This document shows, piece after piece, positions 29,756 to 42,600 of a DNA stretch of 64,000 bases. The notes beneath the pieces were generated by a model that saw only the letters and a list, made by a program, of their open reading frames with translations, did no database searches and was not told the DNA's origin. Where the stretch lies: assembly GCF_020882245.1 (NCBI RefSeq), contig NC_083597.1:29614652-29678651 (forward strand). Direction: 5' to 3'. The translations under genes and the position numbers were made by a program. Every line of letters starts with the position of its first letter. Position 1 is the stretch's first letter. The DNA is from Rhopalosiphum padi (taxonomy: Eukaryota > Arthropoda > Insecta > Hemiptera > Aphididae).

Positions 29756-32700
29756 TGTGCTTAAGCTGGATTCAAGCATGCACCGCCATACACCTGCTGT
29801 GGAGTGTGCTGTATATAAGCGTTGGCGCTGTCCAAATAGTAGCAGGCATATTTTTCCTATTCACAGTTCCTGTTCTCAGAATAGGATCAAACATATGGAC
29901 AGGGTCTTGGGTAAATAATAACATCATTTTTATAATAAGTGAGAAATGTATGAAACAGATGACAAAGTTATTTGTAATTATAATACAAATTAATAAAAAA
30001 AAAAACAGAGATGTTACTCCGCTGTTTAGTAGGTATATAGTTTTCGAGTGTACATGTACATCGTCATTGAGACTGTTCATTGTTGTAATGGTCGTGTTAA
30101 ATTTAAATTCAATGATATTCCGTTAAATAAGAAAAATGATCGTGATCGAAAACAAAGTGTGCACTCGACCTATATTTCTAAAGATTTAATTTAATTTAGT
30201 TTTTTTTCTATTACCTATAGGCTATTGGGAACAATGATTTTTAATACTGAAAATAAAAAACTAAAAAATTGATAAAAAATTTTCCAAAATATTCCTAAAT
30301 AGCCAATTTGTGAATCTAATTTAAAAAAAATTTTAGATGGTAAAAACATTTTTTTAAGTCCAGTGGCTGATTTTTACAATTTTTTAAATATCAATATTCT
30401 CGTTAGGTAAATTACGATCAAGTTTATGTAAAACAATAAAAAAAATAGTTAGATTTTAACATGCACCTATTTAAAAATGTTTATATAAAATATTTTTTTT
30501 AAAAATTATATTTTTTGATATTATAATGTTTCTAACATTAACTAGATCGTAATTTACCTAACGAGAATATTGATATTTAATAAATTGTAAAAATCAGCCA
30601 CTGGACTTAAAAAAATGTTTTTATCATCTAAATTTTTTTAAATATCATCATATTATCTTAGTAAAGTATATTCATTTTTGAATTTCACCAAAAAAACAAA
30701 ACCAATTTTGTTAAATAGGTACTATACTATTTCGTAAATATTCCAGTTATTCCATACTTAATTAATTTTTTTTTGTTGCTTTTAACCCTGCTAAAAAGTA
30801 AGAACTTAATATTGTAAAACCAATACATCCATCGCCCCGCTTAGGATTTATAACGTAATAAATTATATTAAATAAAATATTGATCAGTTTATAGTTTTTA
30901 TCGTTCAACTTTGCAACATACCTAGATTTTTTTCATTCATTAACACCTCAACATATTATGTTTAAATAAATAAATGAAACAAATCATTATATTAATTTAT
31001 TTTCTTTCGTAGAACGTGTTCTTTGGAGTAGGAGGAGCAGTTTTCTCGTGTGTAGGTGATTGGACTACAGCCAAACAACGAGGTCTGTTATGCCTCACTG
31101 TGTCTATCCTGATTATGAACATAGTAAATTTAATAATATTGGAAATCGGAGAATGGAGATACCTAACACCTGAATCGGTTAAACATATCATGTCGAAAGA
31201 AGGCTTGGAAACTTTAGTTCTATATGGTAATTATATTATTGTTGTTTTAAACTATATATCATTATCTATATACATATATAATTTATACTATATGATATTG
31301 ATTTAGTTCATTTTCATATATTATGCAATATATTATATATATAATACCCTATATATAACCCTATATATAACCTATATATAATATTGTATACCTACATTGA
31401 ACATTATAAATTTACAGATAAGTTTCAGTTGGTAATGTATATTCCATTAAAGAGCGAGCAACTTATGTTTTTTATTAATTTAGGAATAGATTATTTTAAC
31501 AATTTGTTTTTATTATTATAAATTTTAAATCCTAAAACCTAACTTAAACATATTATAGCAAGACAATATAATTTGCAAGAAAAATGTTCTGATTTTTAAC
31601 GGAAATAAATAAATATAATTTAGTTGTACATAGAATTTTTTAGGACTATGTCTCTTCCTTATTTGACTATAGGATCTTATATATTCATTAATTTTAACTC
31701 GTTGTTTCCTATTATTTAAGTATGAAGAGAAAAACTTTAAAACATTATTGCATAAACCTAATTATTTTGATTTTTGTAATAGAATATTGTGATTAACAGT
31801 GTCAAATGATTAGGCTGGATGTGGCTGGTATAAGCTGTGGTTTATATTAATAAATTAACAATTTCATACCTACCATATGTTAATAGGATAAGTAAAAAAC
31901 CTTTGCTTATAATTACAACATAAAAAATAGTTATATAGTATTATTACTGATAGATAATTATTATTATTAATTGTTATTAAAACTTACGAAGACAATACTG
32001 ATTACCTACTTACCTATATATTATTATATATTTATTCCACATATTATTCATATAACCACTACTTATGAAATGATAATGTATCTATATTTTTTATGAATTA
32101 TATGACTTATGACATTGTAGTTATTATAACTAGATTACTTAGATTAATTTTTATAAAAAAGATGTCTGTGTGTGTGTACCTACTTATGTTAACTTTTATT
32201 AATATTGTTATTAGTTTAGTTTGACATATTATAATGAATATGATATTATATACTTGTTTTACAGCTCGTTACACTACTAGTATAAGCACATTAGTAGCCA
32301 TAATCGGCGCATTTTTCGATTCGCAGATAACGTTTTGTTGTATGCTACGTGTGGATAAAACACAACAAAATGCAGAACCAGATAACAATTCAGATGTCGA
32401 TTACATTATGCCAAGGGTATGTTTTCAATTATTTTACTTTATACATAAAATCATTATTATATTTTTTACACATACTTAAGACGTTTATTACATTATAGAA
32501 TGAGGCCAAGAAATAAAATACCTTCAATCACTAAAAATTATAAATAAAAATTTTTAAACAATAAAACAAAATAATATTTATATTATAAACAAGTAAAACA
32601 TGTTTATAATTGTTCTTGTAATGGCTAATGGGCAATGAAAATATAACCTAATCTATTGACTCTATTTTGTATTCCAATAAAAATTATTTTCATAAAAATG

Positions 32701-35700
32701 TATAATAATATAAATATGAAGGTTAGATACTTCAATTATTATGTTCCACAAAATAACAAAGAATTAAAACAATATTTTCTATGCAGGTCATTCATGATTT
32801 GGTATTGGTAATTACTAATTTATAAAATTATTATTATTCAAATAATTACTTAGGTACCGCAATTTCATCGAAGTTATTACAAATAATATAAGTGACTAAA
32901 AATAATGTGTAATTTTGTAAGATAATATGTCATTACTCAAAACTCACATTAAATTTAATCATTGATAGGTACTATTATATAGACCCTAAAATATAATGAT
33001 AACAATTTTACGACATTGTTTTTGTTTGACTTCTCTTACACAAATAAACAATTCAGTCATTTACAAAGAAAACACATGATCTATAATAATTATTGCGTTT
33101 TAAGAACTTTCATAGAAAAGTGTGTTAATTCTCCATGGCTATATTCCATAGGATAACACTTATGCAATTATCTTTATACTTTCTGATTCACATTAAACTA
33201 TTATACAATAATATATATTTCATTGCCTGCAGATGTGATCATTATCAATTTGTTTATGGAGTGCGTCTATGTTCTTATTTTTAAAAGGATTAATTATTTC
33301 TTGAACAATTCCAATTAAAAAAAACCTAAAAGCGTTCTTAAAACTTTATAGTACGTAACATGATTACTTTAAAAAAAATAATTTACAACATTAGCTTCGA
33401 GGTAAACGTAAACAAATAACAACTATTTTAGACCGTTTTTCAAAATATATTTATATTATATTATGTTCATTGTTCATAGACATCCTATATTTTCATTAGG
33501 TATTTATTGTTGACAATCCAAAGTACGTGGAATATAAAATGTATTACTTCGCATTCTGTGTGTTTTAACTAAAAATAATAATAGGCATTCTTGATTGGGC
33601 CAAAAATCGAACACAATTTCAAAACTTATCCATCAAATAGAAGGTTCCTATCAGTTCTTTTACGCATTTTTTTAACGAAACATAGGCGGTTTCGCAATTA
33701 AACCACATTAGTTACATATTAATATATTGTATTATATTTACGTTACACCGATACTATAATAATGTGGGTATACACTATACATAAGCCGTGCCGCCTGTAG
33801 ACATAGATATAAGTAGGTATGCAAATATCAGTTCAGTGACGTGTACCTATTTTCATCGAGTCGTGAAGTTGACAAAATGTACATTCATTACACCCACATA
33901 CCGACTTATAGTTAACGAAATAAGCGCAACCTGGGTTATTATCCTGCAGAACCTTTCTCGAAATGTTAAACAGTTATGTGATGTGGTTTCCCGACTATTC
34001 TAGCTAATATACCTACGATACGTTAAGGTACATCAGTGCAGTGAAAACACTGATATAGTGGTTAAAGATCAAATTAAATACAAGAAAAATGTATCTAATA
34101 CCTCCACTTGTTCTGCGTTTCGGCTTCCCAACGCCAATAAATGTGTCACGGTGTTTGAAAATCAATACCGTCTACACTCTATACACACGTATATAGTTCG
34201 ATAGCTACATACATAATAATATAATGTTGTCGTCGTGTTAGACGTAACTGATTTAAATGAGCAAAGAATGCATTTCGAAAAAATCTAATTTTCCAATTCC
34301 AACGTGTCCCATATAACAACAACAAAATCGAGCCACCGCGATCGCTTCTATTTTCGATAACGTATCACTCGTATCAATAAGAAGTATAATCTTGTCCAAG
34401 AAGTCCAAAAACAAAAAATAGAGGTACCCGCCGCCCGTGGCGTTTGAGTGTTTCGCGTGTGTTGTTTTTAAAATGTTGCTGCCTAAAATGTATATAAATG
34501 TTATCTATATAACATGGGCATAGCTACTAACCTAAACCTACTAATATTGTCATTTATAAGATCATAAAATCCACACACCAAACATCGTCGTAAAACGATT
34601 TACAAAAACACCTAAAATTTTGTTGCCTTCGTAATATTATATTGTATTATAATCAGGGCTCGGGACTTATAGCACTCAAATAAGCATTTAAGAAACCTTA
34701 ATTTGAGCAAAATTATTTAATCAAAAAAATAAAAATAAATCTTTATATTATAGAAAAATCAAACTTCACTATCGAGACATTTTGCCTTATTGTTTATAGA
34801 TTTTCCGAGGGATTTTCTAAAAAAAAAAACTATAAAAAGTAAAAAAAAACTGGTCAAAAAAGCAAAAATATCAGAAAAACTGGAAATAAGCATCTTTTTA
34901 AATAATCGTTGAAAAAAGCAACAAAAAAAAAGCACTTCCAAATTTCATAATTGAACGTGTTGTAGTAACGTGACACTCACTTCCATTGCACTCTGCTAAA
35001 TTTTAAGTCAATCCATAAAAACAAGCAAATGCTTAAAAGTCCCGATCCCTGATTATAACGTATCGACTATTTCACTGATTGCGCGTGTTCGGTTTCGTTG
35101 AAATGGCGCAGGTCAAATCGGAGTGCGTGTTGCGGTCGAACAGCACCGCCAGGAAAACGTCGGACAACAACTACGGCCGTTCCTGGGTGTTCGAGGCGGA
35201 CGGCACGACGGGCCCCGGTGGCTGTCCCACGTACGCGTCCACGGAATCGCTGAGCGCGCTCGACCACCGGCCACCGGCGGCGGTGACCGCGACCGCGGCC
35301 GTGTGCAGCCGGACGGTGACGCTGAAGCGCAGGGCCAAGCCGGTGACGCCGGTGGTGATCGTCGAGATGGACGGCACGGGCGGCCGGCCCACGCAGCTGA
35401 TGACCAGCTTCTCGCGGACACCGTCGCCGGTCGGCCTGTCGGAGAGCTCGTCGCAGGACTCGGTGTCCGCGGCCGCCGTGGCCGCCGTGCCGATTTACGA
35501 GTGCCTGGAAAAGCTGACCGAACCGTCCGTGTACAGGTCCCGCTTGAACACCGCCTTGTCCGCCAGTATCCAGGAGGCCATCGCGTCCGGCGACCGGCCG
35601 CCGCGGAGCCTATCGCCAAGGCCGCCGCCCGCCGCGGAGCCCGTCCAGTACGCGTCGCTGATGGAAGAACTGCAGAAGACAATCGGCAACAGGCTGTCCA

Positions 35701-38700
35701 AACACGTCGAATCGCCCGAAGAGAGGTGAGTGGTAAATCGGCTACCGTTCCGATATTATTGTACTATATACAGGTGTGATATTCGATGATATATTATATA
35801 TACTCGCACACCCTTTTTTTTTCATTAATAACGAGGTTATTCGAGGTACTATTTTTTGGCATTTTTAAGTATACTATATCTTGATTGAGTACTTTTTATC
35901 GGAGACCGCATATTTTCGAATTACTCGAGGTTTTATTGTATATCTACAACATAATAAGAGTGCTTGTGGAGATATAAACATCCGTTTTTCAAACCATCCT
36001 TTACAACAGTGCTTATCAAACTGGAAGCCACGGCCTCCCGGGGGTGACAGCTTCACATTAAATGTAGGGAGGGGGCCATGACAAAAAAGTTTGAAAAGCA
36101 CTGCTTTGTAACACTATCTATAAAATATTCTTCCAAATCCCAAATTATTTATAATAAGTTATCCATAAATTATTAATGTTTGTTATAGTTTAAAATATAT
36201 ATTATGTAGCTACATGGGTATCACAATTTTTGACGTTTTTGTTATCGGACAGGTTTCGGATCCTCTAGTCCAGTATGTTTACGTTTATGTTTGAATGATG
36301 ACAACTTATCGAAATAGGTTTTATGTTTTTAATTTTAATTTTATTTATTTATGATGTAGTATGATAAATGAAAAATCGTTATGATAGTGTGAGAAGAGCG
36401 GGGAACAATGTACCGTGTATGCATTGATAAACTAGAATAAATTTCAGCATTTACTGGTAAATGTTTTTTGAGATATTTTAGTATTATCTAATTCTAAGGT
36501 TGTAAGAGTCCGCTCTTCTAAAATGCATTAGATTATTTTATATTATTTTGTATATCTACTAATTATGAGGTTTTCATCTCTACCCTCAAAATTATCCGTA
36601 AAATCCATAACACAGCAATGCGCAGCCAAACGTTTTAACATTCCATGCATATTGTTTGTGTATATATTTTCAAAATGAAACAAGAATCTAAACTGTGCAT
36701 GATTTAATATTTTATAGATTCAGTGCCGAATTGGACGATGCACTACAAGACATCCAAGATTTAGAATCTCCAAATGGCCATAGCAATGACCGGACAGATG
36801 ACAGTAGTGACAGTGATGCAGCCAGCATGAAGACCACAAAGACAGTTATACTAAATGGTAAGAACGCTGATGACTTAGGTTACGTATCGATGCGCCAAGA
36901 TTGCGCACACTTGTTGAGCGTGTACGACCAAGTAGAATGCGAATTGCCAGAAGAACTGCCGGAAGAGACAAACAACAACACAATTGGGTTGGATGTCACT
37001 GTTAAGACTTCTAGTAAGGGTTGGAAGTCATTGTCAACAATGTTAAAAAGAAAACATAGAGCCGCTCTAACTTTAATACCTGAAATCGAAGCATCCATTA
37101 TAAAATCTGAATGTTTGGCATACTTGTCAGATAAAGAATTGATTGAACGATACGACCGTAATAAAATGGTACACAGGGTAAGACGCCACGATAATTACGG
37201 TGATAACGGTGATGGTGTATTGGTGTATGGTATAAATTATAGGCGTTTGCATGTCAACGGTCAACGTATAATAATGACCTTATGGAAACATTAATATATC
37301 TTCTGATGTACCTAAACCTAACACGTATTTAGTGCTTTAATTGCCTTCCTTTCATTTTTTTAAAAGTTTTCAAATGCATAATCATAATTCATAAGTGAAA
37401 AGTTTAATTTTTTACATCAATATTAAATGGTTTAGATTTAAACAATTTAGTTATTATAGTTGTTAAGAACGACTTCAATTAAATAAAGTAATATTTTGTT
37501 TTTATAATTCTAATTTATCGTATGTCTTAACATTAAACATTAAACAAACTAAAGTATTAACTAATACAAATTATAAGTAAAATAAATAGATATTACTTTA
37601 TAATAGAATATTTAAATTATAATTTTTTTTTACAAAGATTTATGATATAATGAGATTTTAATATATCATGAGATATAATATATTATAATTTGAATATCAT
37701 GATAAGATAATACATAATATGTATCTATAAATAATGTTGATAATTACTTTGCACTTTTCATAAAATAATTTAAATACTAAAAAAAATGAACAATAAAATA
37801 ATTAAAAATAATGATAACTATTTTTTTCATTAACATAATTTAAAAATTAATTAAACATTTTTTTATTTATTTATAAGTTTATAACACTTTACTAGAGATG
37901 ATTTGTTTAAAAATACTCTTACTATAATTATAATAAAAAAGAAATATCGCGTTTTAAAAACTATATAGATACCTATTAGACTACAATAGTTATATTAATG
38001 TAAAAAGAGTTTTCGAATAACATACAAAAATTTTAATCAATTACACAATGTAAAAATAAAATTATTCATAAAAAAATTTAAACTCAATTCTTAAACCAAA
38101 TTTTTGACAACGATACAAATTCAGTAATAGTATATCCGAACAAACTTATTCACAAGCTTCCAAATCAAACATCCAACACCCAACTAATATAAATAATATA
38201 TGTTCATCAAAACCAAATCATAATTATCCAATTCATTTCATCCATCCTTTATTAACATTATTATTGATTTAAATCAATTACTCGTTCCATAAATTAACTT
38301 CAATATTAAATTAACTATATAATCAAAAAAATGAAAAAACTAACATTGCGTTGATTATAAAAAAATACCAGAAAAAAATGAACGGCGAATTAAACATCAA
38401 ATTAAGTAGCTGATAGTGAAAGGTATTCAATATTTATTTATATTCTTTCATTTATTCTTAAGTTTACTTATGTCATGTTTGTACAAAGAATAAATAATTT
38501 TAATAAAAAAAATAAAAATACAATATAAACCTAATTTAACATAAAATAATATATCAATCAATAACCTATTATTCGAATTCCAACTAAAAAGTAAAAAACA
38601 ATTTTATATATAAGTATACCGTATGCCTATCAAAAATTCAAATTAAAAGTTTTATACTTGGAATTTTTATCAAGATTTTATTTTTACTACTTGGAAAAAC

Positions 38701-39485
38701 ATAAAAAATAAATTTCAGATGTTTGGAGTATATTTAATAATCAATCCTGATTTTCCAAGGTTCCGTAAAACAAATACATTGTTTAACATGCAAACTCCAT
38801 TAGAAACCTATCCATTTCTAACTATAAGGAAAGATTTTAATTAAGTCTTCGTAATTTATTTATGTATACAACTATACAAGTATCATGATTATGAACAAAT
38901 GTCTTACGTAAAAACAAACAACAAATACTGAAGGTAAAATTTATATTGTATTAATCTAGCACGCAACTAACTTGAATAGAATAGAACCCTTTGGCTTTTA
39001 TTGTTGTAATTTATGTAATGCGAAAGAAAAATAATAAATACGTTACTGGTGATGGTTTAAATTAAACAAAAATCTTTCATTGCCCATAGGCATAACTACA
39101 TTAGTGTTAATAATACATACATAATACAAAGATCATATTATATATATATTTATATTGTATTATGAAACAACAACGAGTGAAATGTGTACCGTGTACCTAG
39201 GTAATACCATACCTAATAATATCTCCATTATTGAACATCATTAAATTAAAATATTGTATTCCATTCATTCGGTAAATCGATAAGAAAAAAATTAATCATC
39301 ATATTAGTTATAGTTATTAATAACAAAACGGTGGCTATTAAAATATATAATTGTAAGTTGCAAAATAATATATTTTTTATGTTCATATACATTTAATGAG
39401 CTTTTAATATTTTTTTTTTCAGCAAATCGAAGAAAAAGTTTGGAAACAAATTAACGGTGCTTCGGAGACCGATTCCCCTTGCTGA
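29755..39485 (+). CDS. Four-transmembrane, CD20-like protein with long cytoplasmic tail (six exons, 552 aa)
   Basis: Coding exons: 29755-29910, 31013-31226, 32265-32416, 35112-35725, 36718-37177, 39423-39485. All borders are GT..AG and every junction keeps phase (0, 1, 0, 2, 0). An acceptor at 29692-29693 begins a 61-base 5' UTR with an in-frame TAA at 29734, which fixes this start. Membrane segments are at about residues 11-40, 53-68, 76-98 and 126-150. The TM1-TM2 link has an IWTGSW motif and FCCML follows TM4. This spacing is like the CD20/MS4A and ENTREP (FAM189) proteins, a resemblance rather than an identification. Residues 175-552 look cytoplasmic: Ser/Pro-rich, an acidic DSSDSD stretch, two YxxL motifs (YECL, YASL), and a charged C-terminus with ELIERYDRNKMVHRQIEEK. 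Role unknown; a membrane or endosomal adaptor is a guess. Exon 4 is very GC-rich. A poly(A) signal is at 39669. Exons 1-3 and 4-6 could be two genes, because an in-frame ATG sits at 35103. Confidence 0.8.
30319..30645. repeat. Foldback element with ~110-bp inverted arms in intron 1
   Basis: Left arm at about 30319-30437 and right arm at about 30523-30645 are near-perfect reverse complements, sharing for example aagtccagtggctg and cgttaggtaaattacgatc. About 85 AT-rich bases lie between them. I could not define a target duplication, so the family is open; it looks like a long-TIR MITE. It lies between coding exons 1 and 2 of the four-span gene, and its transcript would form a long hairpin. Confidence 0.85.
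34654..35051. mobile_element. hAT-like MITE, 398 bp, ending 60 bp before exon 4
   Basis: The left end cagggctcgggactt pairs with the right end aagtcccgatccctg (15 bp, one mismatch). The flanks are attataat (34646-34653) and attataac (35052-35059), an 8-bp duplication with one mismatch. There is no coding capacity. It lies in intron 3 of the four-span gene, close enough that its right end abuts the sequence that must hold the branch point of exon 4. Confidence 0.88.
36007..36103. mobile_element. Short hAT-like MITE, 97 bp, in intron 4
   Basis: Terminal repeats are cagtgcttatcaaact and agtttgaaaagcactg, 16 bp with one mismatch. This is the CAGTG..CAAACT type of end common in hAT elements. Flanks ctttacaa (35999-36006) and ctttgtaa (36104-36111) match at six of eight bases, so the insertion is older. 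Confidence 0.82.
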
Positions 39486-39699
39486 CCGACTGATGAATTG
39501 TGTTTATTTGGTTATTTAATTGAATTTATATTACTATTATTAAGTATAATTTTCTATACTCTATACAAATTTTTATTTTGTGTTATTGAACTTATTTAAA
39601 ACGGTGGCATACAAACAATCCTTCCTAAACTATGTTAAATGTTATACCTATCCGATCTATTACTATATAATAAAAATTAAATAATATTATAATATTGTA

Positions 39700-42600
39700 T
39701 TTATCATATCTTTCAATCATTATTCCTATTAAAAATTAACAGAAATAAAATAAAAAAGTGAAAATGAAAAACCATGATTTTATTATTATTTAACATAAAA
39801 TTGGTATCATGTTCTTTATACAATGTATGATTATCGTTAAAATATTTTCCCTCTAGGTTATTACAATGTACATCTTTATTATACATACATAATATTATAT
39901 ATATATGAATTATTATTTATAAAATATCTATAAATGTTGTTCAAGTTCGAAAAAGTTGTGTTCGAAAAAAAATATTTACAAAAAGACTAGTAGAATTTAT
40001 AGTTTTATTCTCGGTTAGATTAAATTTTCGATTTATTAATATTTTATTTCGTGTTTATGTATAGTTATATATATTATTATAAATTTGTTATTTATTTTTG
40101 ACTGTGATTTTTATGTTAATCAATATATTTATATAATATATATTATATACATATATGATTGATATATACAATATATATTATGCATTGTTAGTAAATAGAT
40201 ATTTATGAAAATAATTTTTAATGTTCAAAATATTTATACATAGAAAACATGTAAAATGTATACATTCAGTTTATTATAAATATGTAGAACCAATAATAGT
40301 TAAACATAAAAATATATTATATTACCTATTATAATAAATTTATTTTTATTGTAAATATTATTTCGATGTAGGAATATATACTAACACAATATTTATTATG
40401 GGACATTCTATAGTTAGGTATGTACCTGTATAGGTACACTATCTACTGCATATTGGTGTAACATGCATATTATGGTGTTTAAATTATTTTTGAAGATGTG
40501 TTTTCTGTACCTACCAAAAATTTGATGTATAAACTGGGCTGTGATATATAAATGATGTATATAAATATAATATGTATATACCTACGATCTTATCTACATA
40601 TAAACTGGATCCAGATCTTATTATTTTCATTTATAAGAAATATATTTACCATTTTTCAGAGTACCTATACTACAGTAACTAATAATAGTACCTACCCAAT
40701 TAATATCATAAAAATAAAAAAATATATTTTTTAAATTTCATTAAATAAATATTTAATATTCTCGCTAAGTTAGATAAATAGATATTATAGGTACAATCTC
40801 AAAAATCAACCAGCATATTTATCAATGATTTACTTAATACTTATTATAAATATTTTGAAAACATAGAATATAGATACATCCCTATATTAATAATAGGTAA
40901 TAAATAATTACTCTACTCAATATAATAATGATATATTAGTATCTCATATTAGTGATACTAATATTACTATTAGACTTAATAAAAACATTGTATTATTAAT
41001 TCCTTTTAATAATATATAATTTGCATTATTTATATTATAATTGTATAAATAAATTATACAATCCAAAAAATCTATAATAATATAGTATTTATATATATAT
41101 GGATGGTTTAATAATTATAGATTTTAAGAGTTTATACGTAGGTAAGTACTGTTTTCAATTGGGTATACATAAAATTTACGATTGTTAAAATTAAAAATAG
41201 TGATAATAATTTCAGGTAAAAAATAATAAATTTTCCAACGTTTACATTTTAAAACTAACCAAATGGGGTGCTTTAAAATTGAATTAGGGGTGCTACAAAA
41301 CACCAGTACACCACCGCAAGCAACTATCGCTAGTCGTATTGCGTCAACATTCAACACTGCCAATTAAACCATGCTACCGCGTAGACCATAATATTATTAG
41401 ATATAATAGTAAATCTCTATGTTTGACTACACAACCAACGATATAACTACTTGAATATTTTAGAATAATGCTTACATAATATTATATACGTTAGGTATGA
41501 TGTACCTATATTGATATCGGACGTTTTGCACCGTCATTGCATACCAATTAATTTGTTCATATGGTTTTCTTTTTACAATTTGTTATTTTTAATGAATACC
41601 ACCATAATGTTTATCTACGAAACAACGCCCATATTAATAATTCACGAATTTGCGTATTTAGCAGTTATCAGTCTACATAATTGCTAGATAGCTAGATAAT
41701 GCTAGAGGTACCTACCCACCTACTAATTTCTTTATATTGTAACCTACATATTCACGTTTCTAGTTTACTGTTATAGACTTATAATTAAATTTGAAAAATA
41801 TAATAATAGTTAATAAACTAACAACGCATGCAATAGTTTTAATACGAAAACCATGGTGTTCATAATCAAATATATTATATATATATATATTATAATAATT
41901 TAATGTTTAATATTAATATGTATCTATATGATATATTATAATATAGATAATCAATATTCTATAAGTGTACACGTATAGTTGAGTTATAGTAAGATGTAAG
42001 TTAGTAGATATACAGATGTAAATCTTACAGATAAATAATACTGTATGTTGCATATAGCTGCATAATATACGAGTAACCAATGTACCTATATATAGATAGT
42101 AGGTAGGTAGTAGATACTCGTAAGTTGTAGATGATATTATAATTAGTTACCTATAACTACTACCTATATTTCCTGTATTATTATGTATGTACAATGTGCA
42201 TCAATCATTTTAATACTTATTAATACATCTGGATGTCTGCTTAGTTAAAAATCTGTCCCTCAGATTAAGATCAAACTTCCGGGAATGTGTGGGAACTCGT
42301 GAATCGACCAGAAACTGTGAAAACAAATTATACTATGCATCATAAAGTTAAATAATAATTTATTTAATTTAAACATTCAAGTTTATTTTGCTGAATTTCA
42401 ATTTAAAAAAGAATTTATATTGCTTAAAAATAAAAAAAATTAAGTATCAATTGATTATAGTATGATATGACTTACATAGATTTTTTTCTCATTCTTCTCA
42501 GATCTAAAAACTATTTTAAAAGTTTTCATTAGTAGTTGAATAATATATATATACATCTTACATATAGGTTAATTAGGTTTTATACTCATATAAGCTTACT

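Noticed and set aside
35113..35779. Long open frames in other frames and on the opposite strand over the GC-rich exon 4 (up to 218 codons).
   Set aside because: They are shadows of the GC-rich coding frame. They lack splice continuity with flanking exons, and their compositions (Arg/Gly/Ala-rich) are typical of off-frame GC-rich DNA.
41124..41363. 79-codon open frame on -.
   Set aside because: Overlaps a patch resembling degraded transposon sequence; no domain and no splice support.
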